Source: Thuidium tamariscinum (Eukaryota; Streptophyta; Bryopsida; Hypnales; Thuidiaceae). Taken from it: a DNA stretch of 64,000 nt. The notes beneath the pieces are model-generated. The model worked only from the letters and a program-made list of their open reading frames with translations. It ran no database searches and had not been told where the DNA came from. Location: contig OX344751.2 in the NCBI GenBank assembly GCA_947034885.2, positions 43,615,082-43,679,081 on the forward strand, read 5' to 3'. Numbering within the stretch: the stretch's first letter is position 1; the number at the start of each line of letters is the position of its first letter. Below are positions 21,739-30,320 of the stretch, in pieces. The translations under genes were made by a program, and so were the position numbers.

Positions 21739-22461
21739 GGGTGGTTGCAAGAAACACCTGTCCTATTTTGTGTCACACGTCGCATTCTGATTTGTTTTTT
21801 GGCCATAACTTTTGTGTTTTAGCTTTGATTGACTCAAGATTTGGAGGGAAGGTGCTCATAAATATCATAAACCTTCCATAATTTTTTCATAATTTTCAAA
21901 AATATTTTACTATCCATAAATAGACCCCGATTGGTTGTCACACTTGGTAGTTTAGGGGTTTTCTATACCTGAGCTATACCTTTTTTTAATGATTTTGACA
22001 TGAAATTTGGATGAGATGGTCTTCTAATAGACTTCTATCTTTCTAGGGAAGGATTTCTAAAAAAAATTAATTTTGTGAGGTGTGGAGGTCTACAAAGTGA
22101 GCTCCCTTCTACTTGTATTTTGAAACATATAAAATATTATTCTGGTGGGTTTTTTGGTGAATGACCATCTCTATAAAGTTGTCGCAAATGGCTACTTTTT
22201 ATTTTTTGAAAATATCTATTTTTACTATTTTTCCCTAATTAAAACATGAAGGTATGTATTTTCTGGAGGTTTGGCACTTTTCAAGTTCTCCTACTTAGAG
22301 AATTTTTCTATCCATTTCCTTCGGTGAAAACCTTCATCTTAAAGGTATATACACTATTCATATTTTTAAATTTTTTTAAAACTTAATTTTCTAATTTTAA
22401 AGTACTCCCGAAAAAATCAGCCAAACGCAACAAATAGGACAGGTGTTTCTTGCAATCACCC
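21739..22461 (+). mobile_element. Non-autonomous element with 4-bp TCCT duplication (723 bp)
   Basis: The ends are GGGTGGTTGCAAGAAACACC and the inverse of GGGTGATTGCAAGAAACACC, and the identity continues to about 31 bp. TCCT flanks both sides (21735-21738, 22462-22465). It is an exonic insertion: removing it with one TCCT restores the host reading frame. A 725-bp relative lies at 35295-36019 and a longer palindromic one at about 44968-46119. It is non-coding. A 4-bp duplication is unusual, and the superfamily is unassigned. Confidence 0.8.
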
Positions 22462-24269
22462 TCCTCGGCAAGTCCAAGCATCAGAGCCCTTTGTACAAGG
22501 TCTAGACTCGGTTCCCCCCAGCCAAAACTCCGATGCCATTCAGGATGTGACAACGATTTACACCCCCTAGCCACACATCTCTGGCTACTACTGAAGAGAA
22601 CAGACGTACAAAAAGGGTGATACATATGGCGACATGAAGAAATCACAATGTCACAATGCGGGAATGGGAGGGAGCATAGGCAACAAACTGTGACCCCAAT
22701 AAACGTACTGTCAGTACCAAAGCTAGTCAAATTCAAGGTGTTTTCTTCACTAGAGACATATACCATTGGCCTTGGTAAGAAAGAAGTTTGAGCCTTGCCT
22801 CTCTTCAATGACCAGGATTGAGCCAGCAAGGCATCAAACTCCAATCGGTGGCACTCAATCCTATGTTGCACAATGGACAAGGCCGTCTCTGCTAGTTCAA
22901 GGTTGAACTTGGCTTCAACTACGTTTCGCTCTTCAAATGCCAATTGCTCTTGGACCATCTCCAATTTGATCAATTCCCGGGCTACATCTGCTCCACTGCC
23001 CTTCATCTCCTCAATTAACTTCAATTTCACCTCCATCTGACCTTGGAAAGTGCCTACAAGGCACTCTTTCTCCCTCCTCCTCCACTGGCACTTCTCAAGA
23101 TTGGATTAAGCCTCTTTGACTTCAATCTTCAACACTTCCCCTTCCATATGAACGACGCTCATCAGTGACTCGAACTCCGATAGTCACTCTGCTGAACCTG
23201 CCTTGGACAACGTTCCTCCTCCTCGTCGGAAGTCACTACCCTCGCAATCTGCAGACAACCCAGAACCCCCACCTGTCTCCCCAAGCTTGGATCGTGATGA
23301 AACTGGCACTCCTTCCGTTGGGTAAGTTTTCCCACTCCCCCCACGTCCTTCCACTCCTTTCCAGCCTGCCTCCACCTTCACGCCTTCTTGGCTTGGCTCG
23401 ACTTTGATCGATCTCCATTGCCGCCCTCGCATTTGAAGGGGCTTTGAAGAATCCTGCAAAGCACTCTTGAATGCTTGGAGCTTCTTCAGGTCTTTCTCAT
23501 GTCGATTTCGTTGCCTCTTGTTCGTTTCCTCCCCAAACAAATACCAATTCACCTCCTTCCGTCCCTTCTCGTACTCCATTGCCACTCCCTCAACCAAATG
23601 CACCTTCAGAAAGCCAGGTCCCTCGCTAGCGCCATGTTGATACAGAATTGGGTGCAGCTCTTCAATCCTTGCCCTCAAATCGGCATGTTCACATTGCTGC
23701 CAGGAAAACCCATTTCGACCACCTTCACCCAACGGATCCCCAAAGTATTTCCTCACCAACTTGGTTGGTAGTGAACCCTTTTTGTAGCGATGAGGATTCT
23801 GAATAGATTCATTGCAAAGTTGGTACTCCACGGCAAAATCTTCTCGAGTCAGCTTCCATGATGGTGGCTTCAAGTTCGAGATCTCAATGTCCACATCCTC
23901 AGCTGTCTAGTAAACCTTCCCCTTCTTTAATTTTGCCGCGGATCTCTTCCGCTTGCCCTCCATGTCGCTCACTTGTGTGATCTATTCTTCTTCGTCAGAG
24001 CCATCATCTCGTTCTTCGTCACTATGCTCATCCTCCTCAGCGCCTGGGAGGATAGCGTCACTCTTCTGTCCGCCAGTGCTTCGAGGAGCAAGTGGCCTAC
24101 TCTTACGCCCACTCTCTCGGGACTTCGACGCACTCAACTTTCCCTTACCCGCAGGATCCATCCTCTTTGCAAGGTTCCCCTTACCCGAATGCATTCTACT
24201 AGAAGTCTCCATCACTCTCGAACTGAAACTACTGGTAGCAACAATGAAGAGTAAGTGGAACTCCCACAC
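22462..24269 (-). pseudogene. N-terminal module: basic region, unknown domain, coiled coil, RING/PHD-like zinc cluster
   Basis: One minus-strand frame runs the whole length but is cut by four stops: TAG 23982-23984, TAG 23907-23909, TGA 23184-23186 and TAA 23106-23108. A likely start is the ATG at 24212 (METSSRMHSGKG). In order it has a Lys/Arg/Ser-rich stretch ending in an acidic DEERDDGSDEEE, a bipartite NLS-like KRKRSAAKLKKGK, an unrecognised globular region (LKPPSWKLTREDFAVEYQL to EEVNWYLFGEE-like text, about 23880-23540), and a Glu-rich heptad-like coiled coil (about 23100-22850). Next is a zinc cluster CCLC-x(9)-CDIVISSC-x-H-x-YHPFC with a later C-x(4)-C and H (about 22680-22540). The cysteine spacing resembles RING or PHD fingers, which could bind chromatin or act in ubiquitylation. 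No exact family was recognised. Confidence 0.5.
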
Positions 24270-24628
24270 AACTGAGAATGTTCCCCTTCAAAGCTCAGGT
24301 ACCTCCTGAACTATCTGCATTGCTACACCTGAGCCTTTAGTCGCGCCGCATTGAAACGCAAAGCCTAAACCAGAATCCAATTGTGCTCAACAAAACCAAC
24401 TATACACTCAAATGAATCCCCCACAAATTAAAAAGAATCCGGTAAACACTCATCGCAATCTCTCAACCCTCATGGAAATCCCAAATCCAATTTCCCGAAC
24501 ACTGAGGGACTCGCGTACGCAATGCACATTATCTCATAATGCCAATCCTAACGCGACAATTATGCCCAAACAGAATTCCAAAATCGTAGCTTCAAGTGAG
24601 CGCGGGAGGAAGGAAAAAATGAAGCAAA

Positions 24629-24664
24629 CGGTAGTCGTCTCGCAAAGGTGCGAGACGACTACCG
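24629..24664. promoter_or_regulatory. Perfect 16-bp hairpin upstream of the chimeric gene
   Basis: CGGTAGTCGTCTCGCA (24629-24644) is followed by a 4-nt AAGG loop and its exact complement to 24664. It lies about 400 bp upstream of the predicted start. It could be a protein-binding dyad or a tiny foldback insertion; the function is unknown. Confidence 0.6.
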
Positions 24665-24732
24665 CCAAACGGAAGTGGCTGCAGGTGTTCAACCGGTGGT
24701 CACCAGTCAGAGAACAGTTACCCCAAAAAAGG

Positions 24733-24809
24733 CAACCGGTGATCACCGGTTTGATACGTTCAGTAGTAATCATGTTTCAATTGATGAAGAGTGAAACATG
24801 ATTACTACT
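24733..24809. promoter_or_regulatory. Palindrome ACCGGTGATCACCGGT and an adjacent 18-bp hairpin
   Basis: The 16-nt perfect palindrome lies near 24735-24750. It is followed by AGTAGTAATCATGTTTCA (24762-24779) and its exact complement (24792-24809) around a 12-nt loop. A related AACCGGTGGTCACCAG lies near 24690-24706. This cluster of dyads may mark the control region or outer edge of the block to the left. Confidence 0.55.
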
Positions 24810-24833
24810 AATTGGTAAGTGACACCATAATGT

Positions 24834-24950
24834 ATATACTTATTTTGATTTGATTTTAGTAGTTTTGAATATTTAATACTTTTTATGATATACTTATTAC
24901 TGAGTTGATCTTAGTAGTTGTGAATATTTAATACTTTTTATAGTATGATA
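24834..24950. repeat. Direct duplication (about 60 bp, two copies)
   Basis: TATACTTATT..TTTTAGTAGTTTTGAATATTTAATACTTTTTAT occurs twice in succession with a few differences. It sits immediately outside the dyad cluster. The DNA from 24950 to 25550 is AT-rich with no gene seen. Confidence 0.6.
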
Positions 24951-25556
24951 TTGCAATTGTAGTACATTAGCTCAACATGGAAATTTTTAGTTTGTATGTT
25001 CAATGTTGAAATGTGAATAAAAATCACCTATTTTTGTAACACAAGTGAATATAAGGAGTAAAATTAAAATAATATAAATGTATATTAAAAAAAATTATAT
25101 TTAACTCCATGTGCTAGAATTCAATTAAGTATTGGAAATTTGAAGTAGTTACCTCCATTTGATAAAGTATAATAAATTGAAAGGAATTATTAGAATTTGA
25201 AGATTAGGTGTTGGAAATTTGATCTAGTCTTTGGTACATTGGTCTTCAACTATAAATATTAAAGACTATTAAGAATGCACAACACATGATAATATATAAC
25301 CTCCCTCTAGGTTACCCTAAACCTTTAAATCAATTGCTAGTTATTCTCAAACAAATAGTATTGCACTATGTACAATTTTGGAAAGCCTAAGGTATATGTG
25401 GTAAAGAACCAATGGATGAACGAAATAGATAAACTTGTATATTGTGTTTCCGAATGTACATCCTAAAGGCAAAACGTTGATGACATATTATACAAATTAA
25501 AAGACAAATGCAAAAACATTGGTCATCAAATTCGGATTAATAAACGGGATTAAAAA

Positions 25557-25645
25557 ATCAATCTTCACAATGAACCCTAAACTCTATTTGAAAGTTAGAG
25601 TGAGGGACCCTAAACCCTACACCCTAAACCTTAAACCCTAAACAA
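25557..25645 (-). repeat. Degenerate interstitial telomeric repeats
   Basis: CCCTAAA-type units recur (GACCCTAAACCCTACACC, then CTAAACCTTAAACCCTAAAC), interspersed with other sequence. This is the Arabidopsis-type plant telomere motif in C-rich orientation. It directly precedes the palindrome satellite. Confidence 0.6.
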
Positions 25646-25666
25646 ATGGAATTGGGAAACGGTTTG

Positions 25667-27235
25667 TATGTTAGACTGATATGATCTAACACATAAAAAA
25701 AATTGGAATTGATGAAAGGTTCATGTGTTAAATTCATATGATGAAATACTTAAATAAAATTAGAATTAAGAATAATTGGTGTGTTAGATCAATATGATCT
25801 AACACGAAAAAAAATGTATAATTGGTGGATGGTTTGTGTGTGTTAGATCGATATGATCTAACACACACATAAAATTTGGAATTCGTGAATGGTTGACCGT
25901 GTGTTAGTTTGATATGATCTAACACGTAAAAATAATAAAAAAATTGGTGAATGGTTGGTATGTTAGATTAATATAATCTAACACATAAAAATAATAAAAA
26001 ATTGATGAATGGTTGGTGTGTTAGATTAATATAATCTAACACTTTAAAAAAAAAGTATAATTGGAGAATAGTTGGTGTCTTAGATGAATATGATCTAACA
26101 CAAAAAAAAATGTATAATTGGTGAATGGTTTGTGTGTGTTAGATCAATATGATCTAACACAAAAAAAATGTGTAATTGGTGAATGGTTTGTGTGTGTTAG
26201 ATCGATATGATCTAACACACACACAAAATTTGGAATTCGTGAATCATGGTTGACTGTGTGTTAGTTTGATATGATCTAACACGTAAAAATAATAAAAAAT
26301 TGGTGAATGGTTGGTGTGTTAGATTAATATAATCTAACACATAAAAATAATAAAAAATTGGTGAATGGTTGGTGTGTTAGATTAATATAATCTAACACTT
26401 AAAAAAAAAGTATAATTGGAGAATAGTTGGTGTGCTAGATGAATATGATCTAACACGAAAAAAAATGTATAATTGGTGAATGGTTTGTGTGTGTTAGATC
26501 AATATGATCTAACACACACAAAAAATTTGGAATTCGTGAATCATGGTTGACCGTGTGTTAGTTTGATATGATCTAACACATAAAAATAATAAAAAATTGG
26601 TGAATGGTTGGTGTGTTAGATTAATATAATCTAACACTTAAAAAAAAAGTATAATTGGAGAATAGTTGGTGTGTTAGATGAATATGATCTAACACGAAAA
26701 AAAATGTATAATTGGTGAATGGTTTGTGTGTGTTAGATCGATATGATCTAACACACACACAAAATTTGGAATTCGTGAATGGTTGACCGTGTGTTAGTTT
26801 GATATGATCTAACACATAAAAAAAATGTAGAATTGATGAATGGTTGGTGTGTTAGATCGATATGATCTAACACGTAAAAATAATAAAAAATTGGTGAATG
26901 GTTGGTGTGTTAGATTAATATAATCTAACACTTAAGAAAAAAGTATAATTGGAGAATAGTTGGTGTGTTAGATCAATATGATCTAACACGAAAAAAAAAT
27001 GTATAATTGGTGAATGGTTTGTGTGTGTTAGATCAATATGATCTAATACAAAAAAAATGTATAATTGGTGAATGGTTTGTGTGTGTTAGATCGATATGAT
27101 CTAACACACACAAAAAATTTGGAATTCGTGAATGGTTGATCGTGTGTTAAATCAATATGATCTAACACGTAAAAATAATAAAAAATTGGTGAATGGTTGG
27201 TGTGTTAGATTTATATAATCTAACACTTAAAAAAA
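25667..27235. repeat. Palindrome satellite: about 27 hairpin units spaced near 59 bp
   Basis: Each unit has a dyad of the type GTTAGATCAATATGATCTAAC, often extended by GT/AC steps on both sides, and an AT-rich spacer (AAAAATGTATAATTGGTGAATGGTT or AAAAATAATAAAAAATTGGTG type). Variants come in an ordered set: GATC/GATC, GATT/AATC (both arms changed together), GTTTG/GATC, and long (GT)n/(AC)n forms. They recur in blocks of four to six units, a higher-order repeat. Short reading frames inside merely translate the repeat. The palindromes could form cruciforms or hairpin RNA; no function is shown. Confidence 0.85.
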
Positions 27236-27539
27236 AGTATAATTGGAGATTGGTTGAATCAAAAAAGACAAACTAATTGAAGTCATATTCTAGTCAATAA
27301 TATTTTGCTCTATAAAATTTGGCAATTCATAAGAAATATATACATGCAAAAGAATCTTAAGAAGCATTATCACTAATTTTTTCTTCTAAATATGCCTTCT
27401 TTTTATACTAGATGGGTGTTTAAAATAGTTCTTCGTCCATTATTTATCCAAAAAACAACTAATACCGGAATTTCCATAAGAGTTGCCTTCAAAACTATTA
27501 TGCAATTCCATATTACGGATGGTTTAGAGTTACAATGAA

Positions 27540-27905
27540 AGTGTCCATCCCGGGCGGGAACGGTTGTCATGGGATCCTCAACTTTAATTCAAATTCGGTG
27601 ATTCAAATAGCCTCAACCTTATTTAAATAGTATTGAAGCCAGGAATCCGGGCGGCAACATGGTTTGTCCACTACGCCCCCACTACGCCTCACTAAGTCCA
27701 TTCCTAATCTGGTATGATCCAGATCATCACATTAACAAACTTGACCAGGTGACTGTTGTCCACTACCCGCCCACTAAGTCCCCTCCTAATCTGGTATAAT
27801 TCAGATCAGCCACATTAAAACACCTGACCAGTTGACTTGCTGCTTACTGGTTGATCTAGATCGATCAACCCAAAACTGCCCGATCGAGATCGGGAGATGG
27901 CACGC
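27540..27905. repeat. GC-richer segment with a direct duplication and GATC palindromes
   Basis: Two copies of an 80-90 bp unit (near 27664 and 27746) share TTGTCCACTAC, CCTAATCTGGTAT, CAGATCA and TTGACCAGNTGACT-like text. They are followed by TTGATCTAGATCGATCAA and CCCGATCGAGATCGGG. The composition differs from the AT-rich surroundings. No gene was recognised. Confidence 0.5.
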
Positions 27906-28054
27906 TTGTTGTGTTCATTTGATTAATACATTTTAGTACTTTTGAGTACTGTTTTTGAACTATGTACATTCTGGTTTTGCCAAAAGTGTATGGGGTCTAG
28001 TGTACTTCAACCCTTTAAGAAAAATCAGGTGGAGGAGATTTTTATACCCTTTAA

Positions 28055-29222
28055 CCCCTAAAGGACCAATGCCTTTTTTTGTCAAAAACCTCTCAAAACT
28101 GCCATTTCTGTTGCATTCATCCAAGAAAACAAAAAACATATTTTTTTTTTAAGAATCTAACCCGTAGGATCTTGTACTTAACTTGATTGAGATCAAGTGG
28201 TAAAAATTTCATGAAGTTTGATCGTACAGATTGGAAGATATGAGCATTCAAAGTTGGAAATACAAGTTTTTTTGAACTGTGGTTTGCAATTTCAGATGAC
28301 TTTGACTGGAATTTGTATTAAAAAATTGCACTATAGACTTTGAATTTATAATTTTTTGTGTTAAGAAATTGAGTTGAGAGTCTAGGAAAAAAATTTCACA
28401 CAAAAAACACTTGATTTTCATTCTTTAAGAAATTATTAAGTAGATGTAGGTCCAAGATTGAAAGAAAAACTAAATGGTTAATAACTCTAAGATGGGATTG
28501 AAATACAATAATCCCAATGGTGAGATTGTTCTAAAAAGTAAACATAACCTTGTCCAACAATGTTTTTTGAAAAATTGAGAAAATTGCATTCAAAAATGAA
28601 TCCTATAAGTTATTTTTTCAAGAAATTGTTTAGATTGCCCGAAAAACAAGATTGTCCATAACTTTCTCATTATAAGTCCAAATAGAGTGAATCAAAGCTT
28701 CACATGTAGGCAAAAATATATTATTTTAGAAAAAAAAAAATTAAAAATTAAATTTTGACTTTGTGCAAAAAAAAATTCTGCCCGCCGAATGAAAATTTGG
28801 GCTTTTTGTGGTATAACTACTAGAAGAAAAACGCAGAAAAACAGGTTTCAGCAAACAGATCACGTCAGGTAGATTGTGTTGAGACTGCGTTGCTGGAAAC
28901 GCGGAAAAAACACAAAAAAACACAAAAAAACGCGTTTTTTGCGGGTTTTTTTGTGTTTTCAGCGTTTTCCTGCGTTTTCAGCAACGCAGTCTCAACACAA
29001 TCTACCTGACGTGATCTGTTTGCTGAAACCTGTTTTTCTGCGTTTTTCTTCTAGTGAACTTTTGCTCCCAGTCACCAATTGAAATAAAAATTACATTTCC
29101 ATGAAGCTAATCAGTTTTCCTATCTTATGAGAAAGTTTCAAAAAGATTCATTAAAAATTGAGGTCTACGGAACCTGCCCGAACTCCAAATTGTCCCCCGA
29201 GGGGACAATGGTCCTTTAGGGG
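28055..29222 (+). mobile_element. piggyBac-like non-autonomous element, copy 1
   Basis: The terminal inverted repeats CCCCTAAAGGACCAATG and CATTGTCC..TCCTTTAGGGG are flanked by TTAA on both sides (28051-28054, 29223-29226). A TTAA duplication with a CCC-starting terminus is the piggyBac signature (Kolobok also uses TTAA). An inverted copy lies at 51325-52249. Without the nested MITE (28818-29056) and its 3-bp duplication it is 926 bp, against 925 bp for the other copy. It is non-coding. Confidence 0.75.
28818..29056. mobile_element. CACTA-type MITE nested in the piggyBac-like element (239 bp)
   Basis: It begins TACTAGAAGAAAAACGC and ends with the inverse GCGTTTTTCTTCTAGTG. The inverted arms extend about 85 bp (to CAACGCAGTCTCAACAC). 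AAC is duplicated on each side (28815-28817, 29057-29059). A 3-bp duplication and CACTA tip fit CACTA/EnSpm non-autonomous elements, with the left C changed to T. Apparent frames on both strands mirror each other because it is a palindrome. Confidence 0.8.
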
Positions 29223-29226
29223 TTAA

Positions 29227-29869
29227 TTTGTCAATGGTACTCAGTTGTTACGAAACCCTTGCTTTTGGAGTTCATATTGAACTATCTTAATCCCTAAATG
29301 CCTCAATCCTTTTTTGAATTTTTGCAAATATTTGCTTATAGCTTCGTACATATATATCATTTATGAGAATTTAATGAATTTGGTCATCAAGGAAGGTTGT
29401 CTTTTCAAGATTCAAATATTACATTTGATAAATAAGAAGTTAGTTGGGTGAAATAGTACCTTGAAGCCCTTTGTTCATCATCTAGAATATGGATGTCAAA
29501 GGGCTTTAGGGTTAAATGCCTAATTTATAGTTAGAGAGATTTTTTATGACGTAGGGTTATACTACTCAATAGTGTAAAATTGGACTATTTGTTCCACTCA
29601 AATTATTAAACTTGGTATCAATTTTGGAATTGATTCTTAAATATTCAAGTATCAGTGGGAGGTTTGAAAAGGAAATAGAATCTACTTTGAATACAAGGAA
29701 GTATCGGAAAAACATTTTTTTTTTGTAATTGTTCGCCTCATAGTGGCTAATAGTTATTGGAACAATTTTGGGAATAGTCTTAATGCAAGCTTCTAAAGCT
29801 CTCAAATGTCTTCTAATGAAACAAAACTTATGAGGAGATTTAGGGTGCAAGAAATTAGTATGACTTCTA
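29227..29869. other. AT-rich spacer
   Basis: No recognisable gene. The only longer frame (29566-29877, minus) has no family resemblance. Confidence 0.45.
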
Positions 29870-30320
29870 TAATCCAAAATAAACTTTGAAGTCCTTTACT
29901 TAATTTAGTTTTCAATAATTTTGGAAAAACATAAAACCATTGGATGTATATTGTTTATTACAATATTACAACATTACAACTATTGGAATTTTCACTTTTT
30001 AATTACATAAATAAATGATCAACAATTTAGTATTTTGAATCATCTTCTACTTTTTTCTACTTACTATTTTTTTCCTATATGTTGTAAAATTCCAAATGAT
30101 TTGAAATTTTTTCAAGCATGTAGCCAACTTGCCTTGCAATATTAATCAGAAGAAGCAACATCATTTTGGACATATTTTTATATAGATATGACCTCATGAA
30201 TTGCAATTTTGTAGTTTTTTCTAGGGCTAAAGGAAAGATTTTTGTCAATTCAAAAACTAATATTTTGCAATCCACATGGTGGAAATTCTACAAATTCTTA
30301 CCACATCTTTTCAAACCACA
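29870..30320 (-). repeat. Segment B repeat, inverted copy
   Basis: It matches 54715-55145 in the same orientation, and 36030-36310 and 63450-63770 inverted. Shared text includes ATTCCAAATGATTTGAAA and AGTAGAAA..AAAATAGTAAA (inverse). It ends at the uninterrupted site that carries the 725-bp insertion in the 35-36 kb copy. It is non-coding. Confidence 0.6.

Larger units (their letters stand above)
17519..24269 (-). pseudogene. Chimeric gene: coiled coil + RING-like + acidic linker + SUVR-type SET domain
   Basis: Three minus-strand modules appear to be one transcription unit. The N-terminal module (24269-22462) continues in frame at 21734-21676 once the 723-bp insertion 21739-22461 and one TCCT duplicate are removed. 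That exon ends at a GTAAGT donor after the first base of a codon. The next acceptor (TGTAG ending at 20293) resumes with the two bases needed, so the phase matches. The acidic linker (20292 to about 18676) then leads to the pre-SET/SET module (18480-17519). The predicted product would be a nuclear protein methylating histone H3, going by its SUVR resemblance, with an added zinc-binding/coiled-coil half that SUVR proteins do not normally have. It carries five premature stops, frameshifts near 18860 and 18285, and the insertion, so it is not functional as read. The join to one gene is inferred. Two adjacent genes remain possible. Confidence 0.5.

Noticed and set aside
22383-24269. Programmed stop-codon readthrough or recoding to explain one frame with four stops
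   Set aside because: All three stop codon types occur, there is also an insertion and a frameshift in the same gene, and plant nuclear genes do not recode stops this way. Decay is simpler.
25667-27235. CRISPR-like array (regular palindromic repeats with spacers)
   Set aside because: The context is eukaryotic, the spacers are themselves repeats of two or three types, and there are no cas genes. It is a palindromic satellite.
28741-29082. Two nearly identical proteins encoded on opposite strands
   Set aside because: They are the two arms of a CACTA-type MITE read on each strand.
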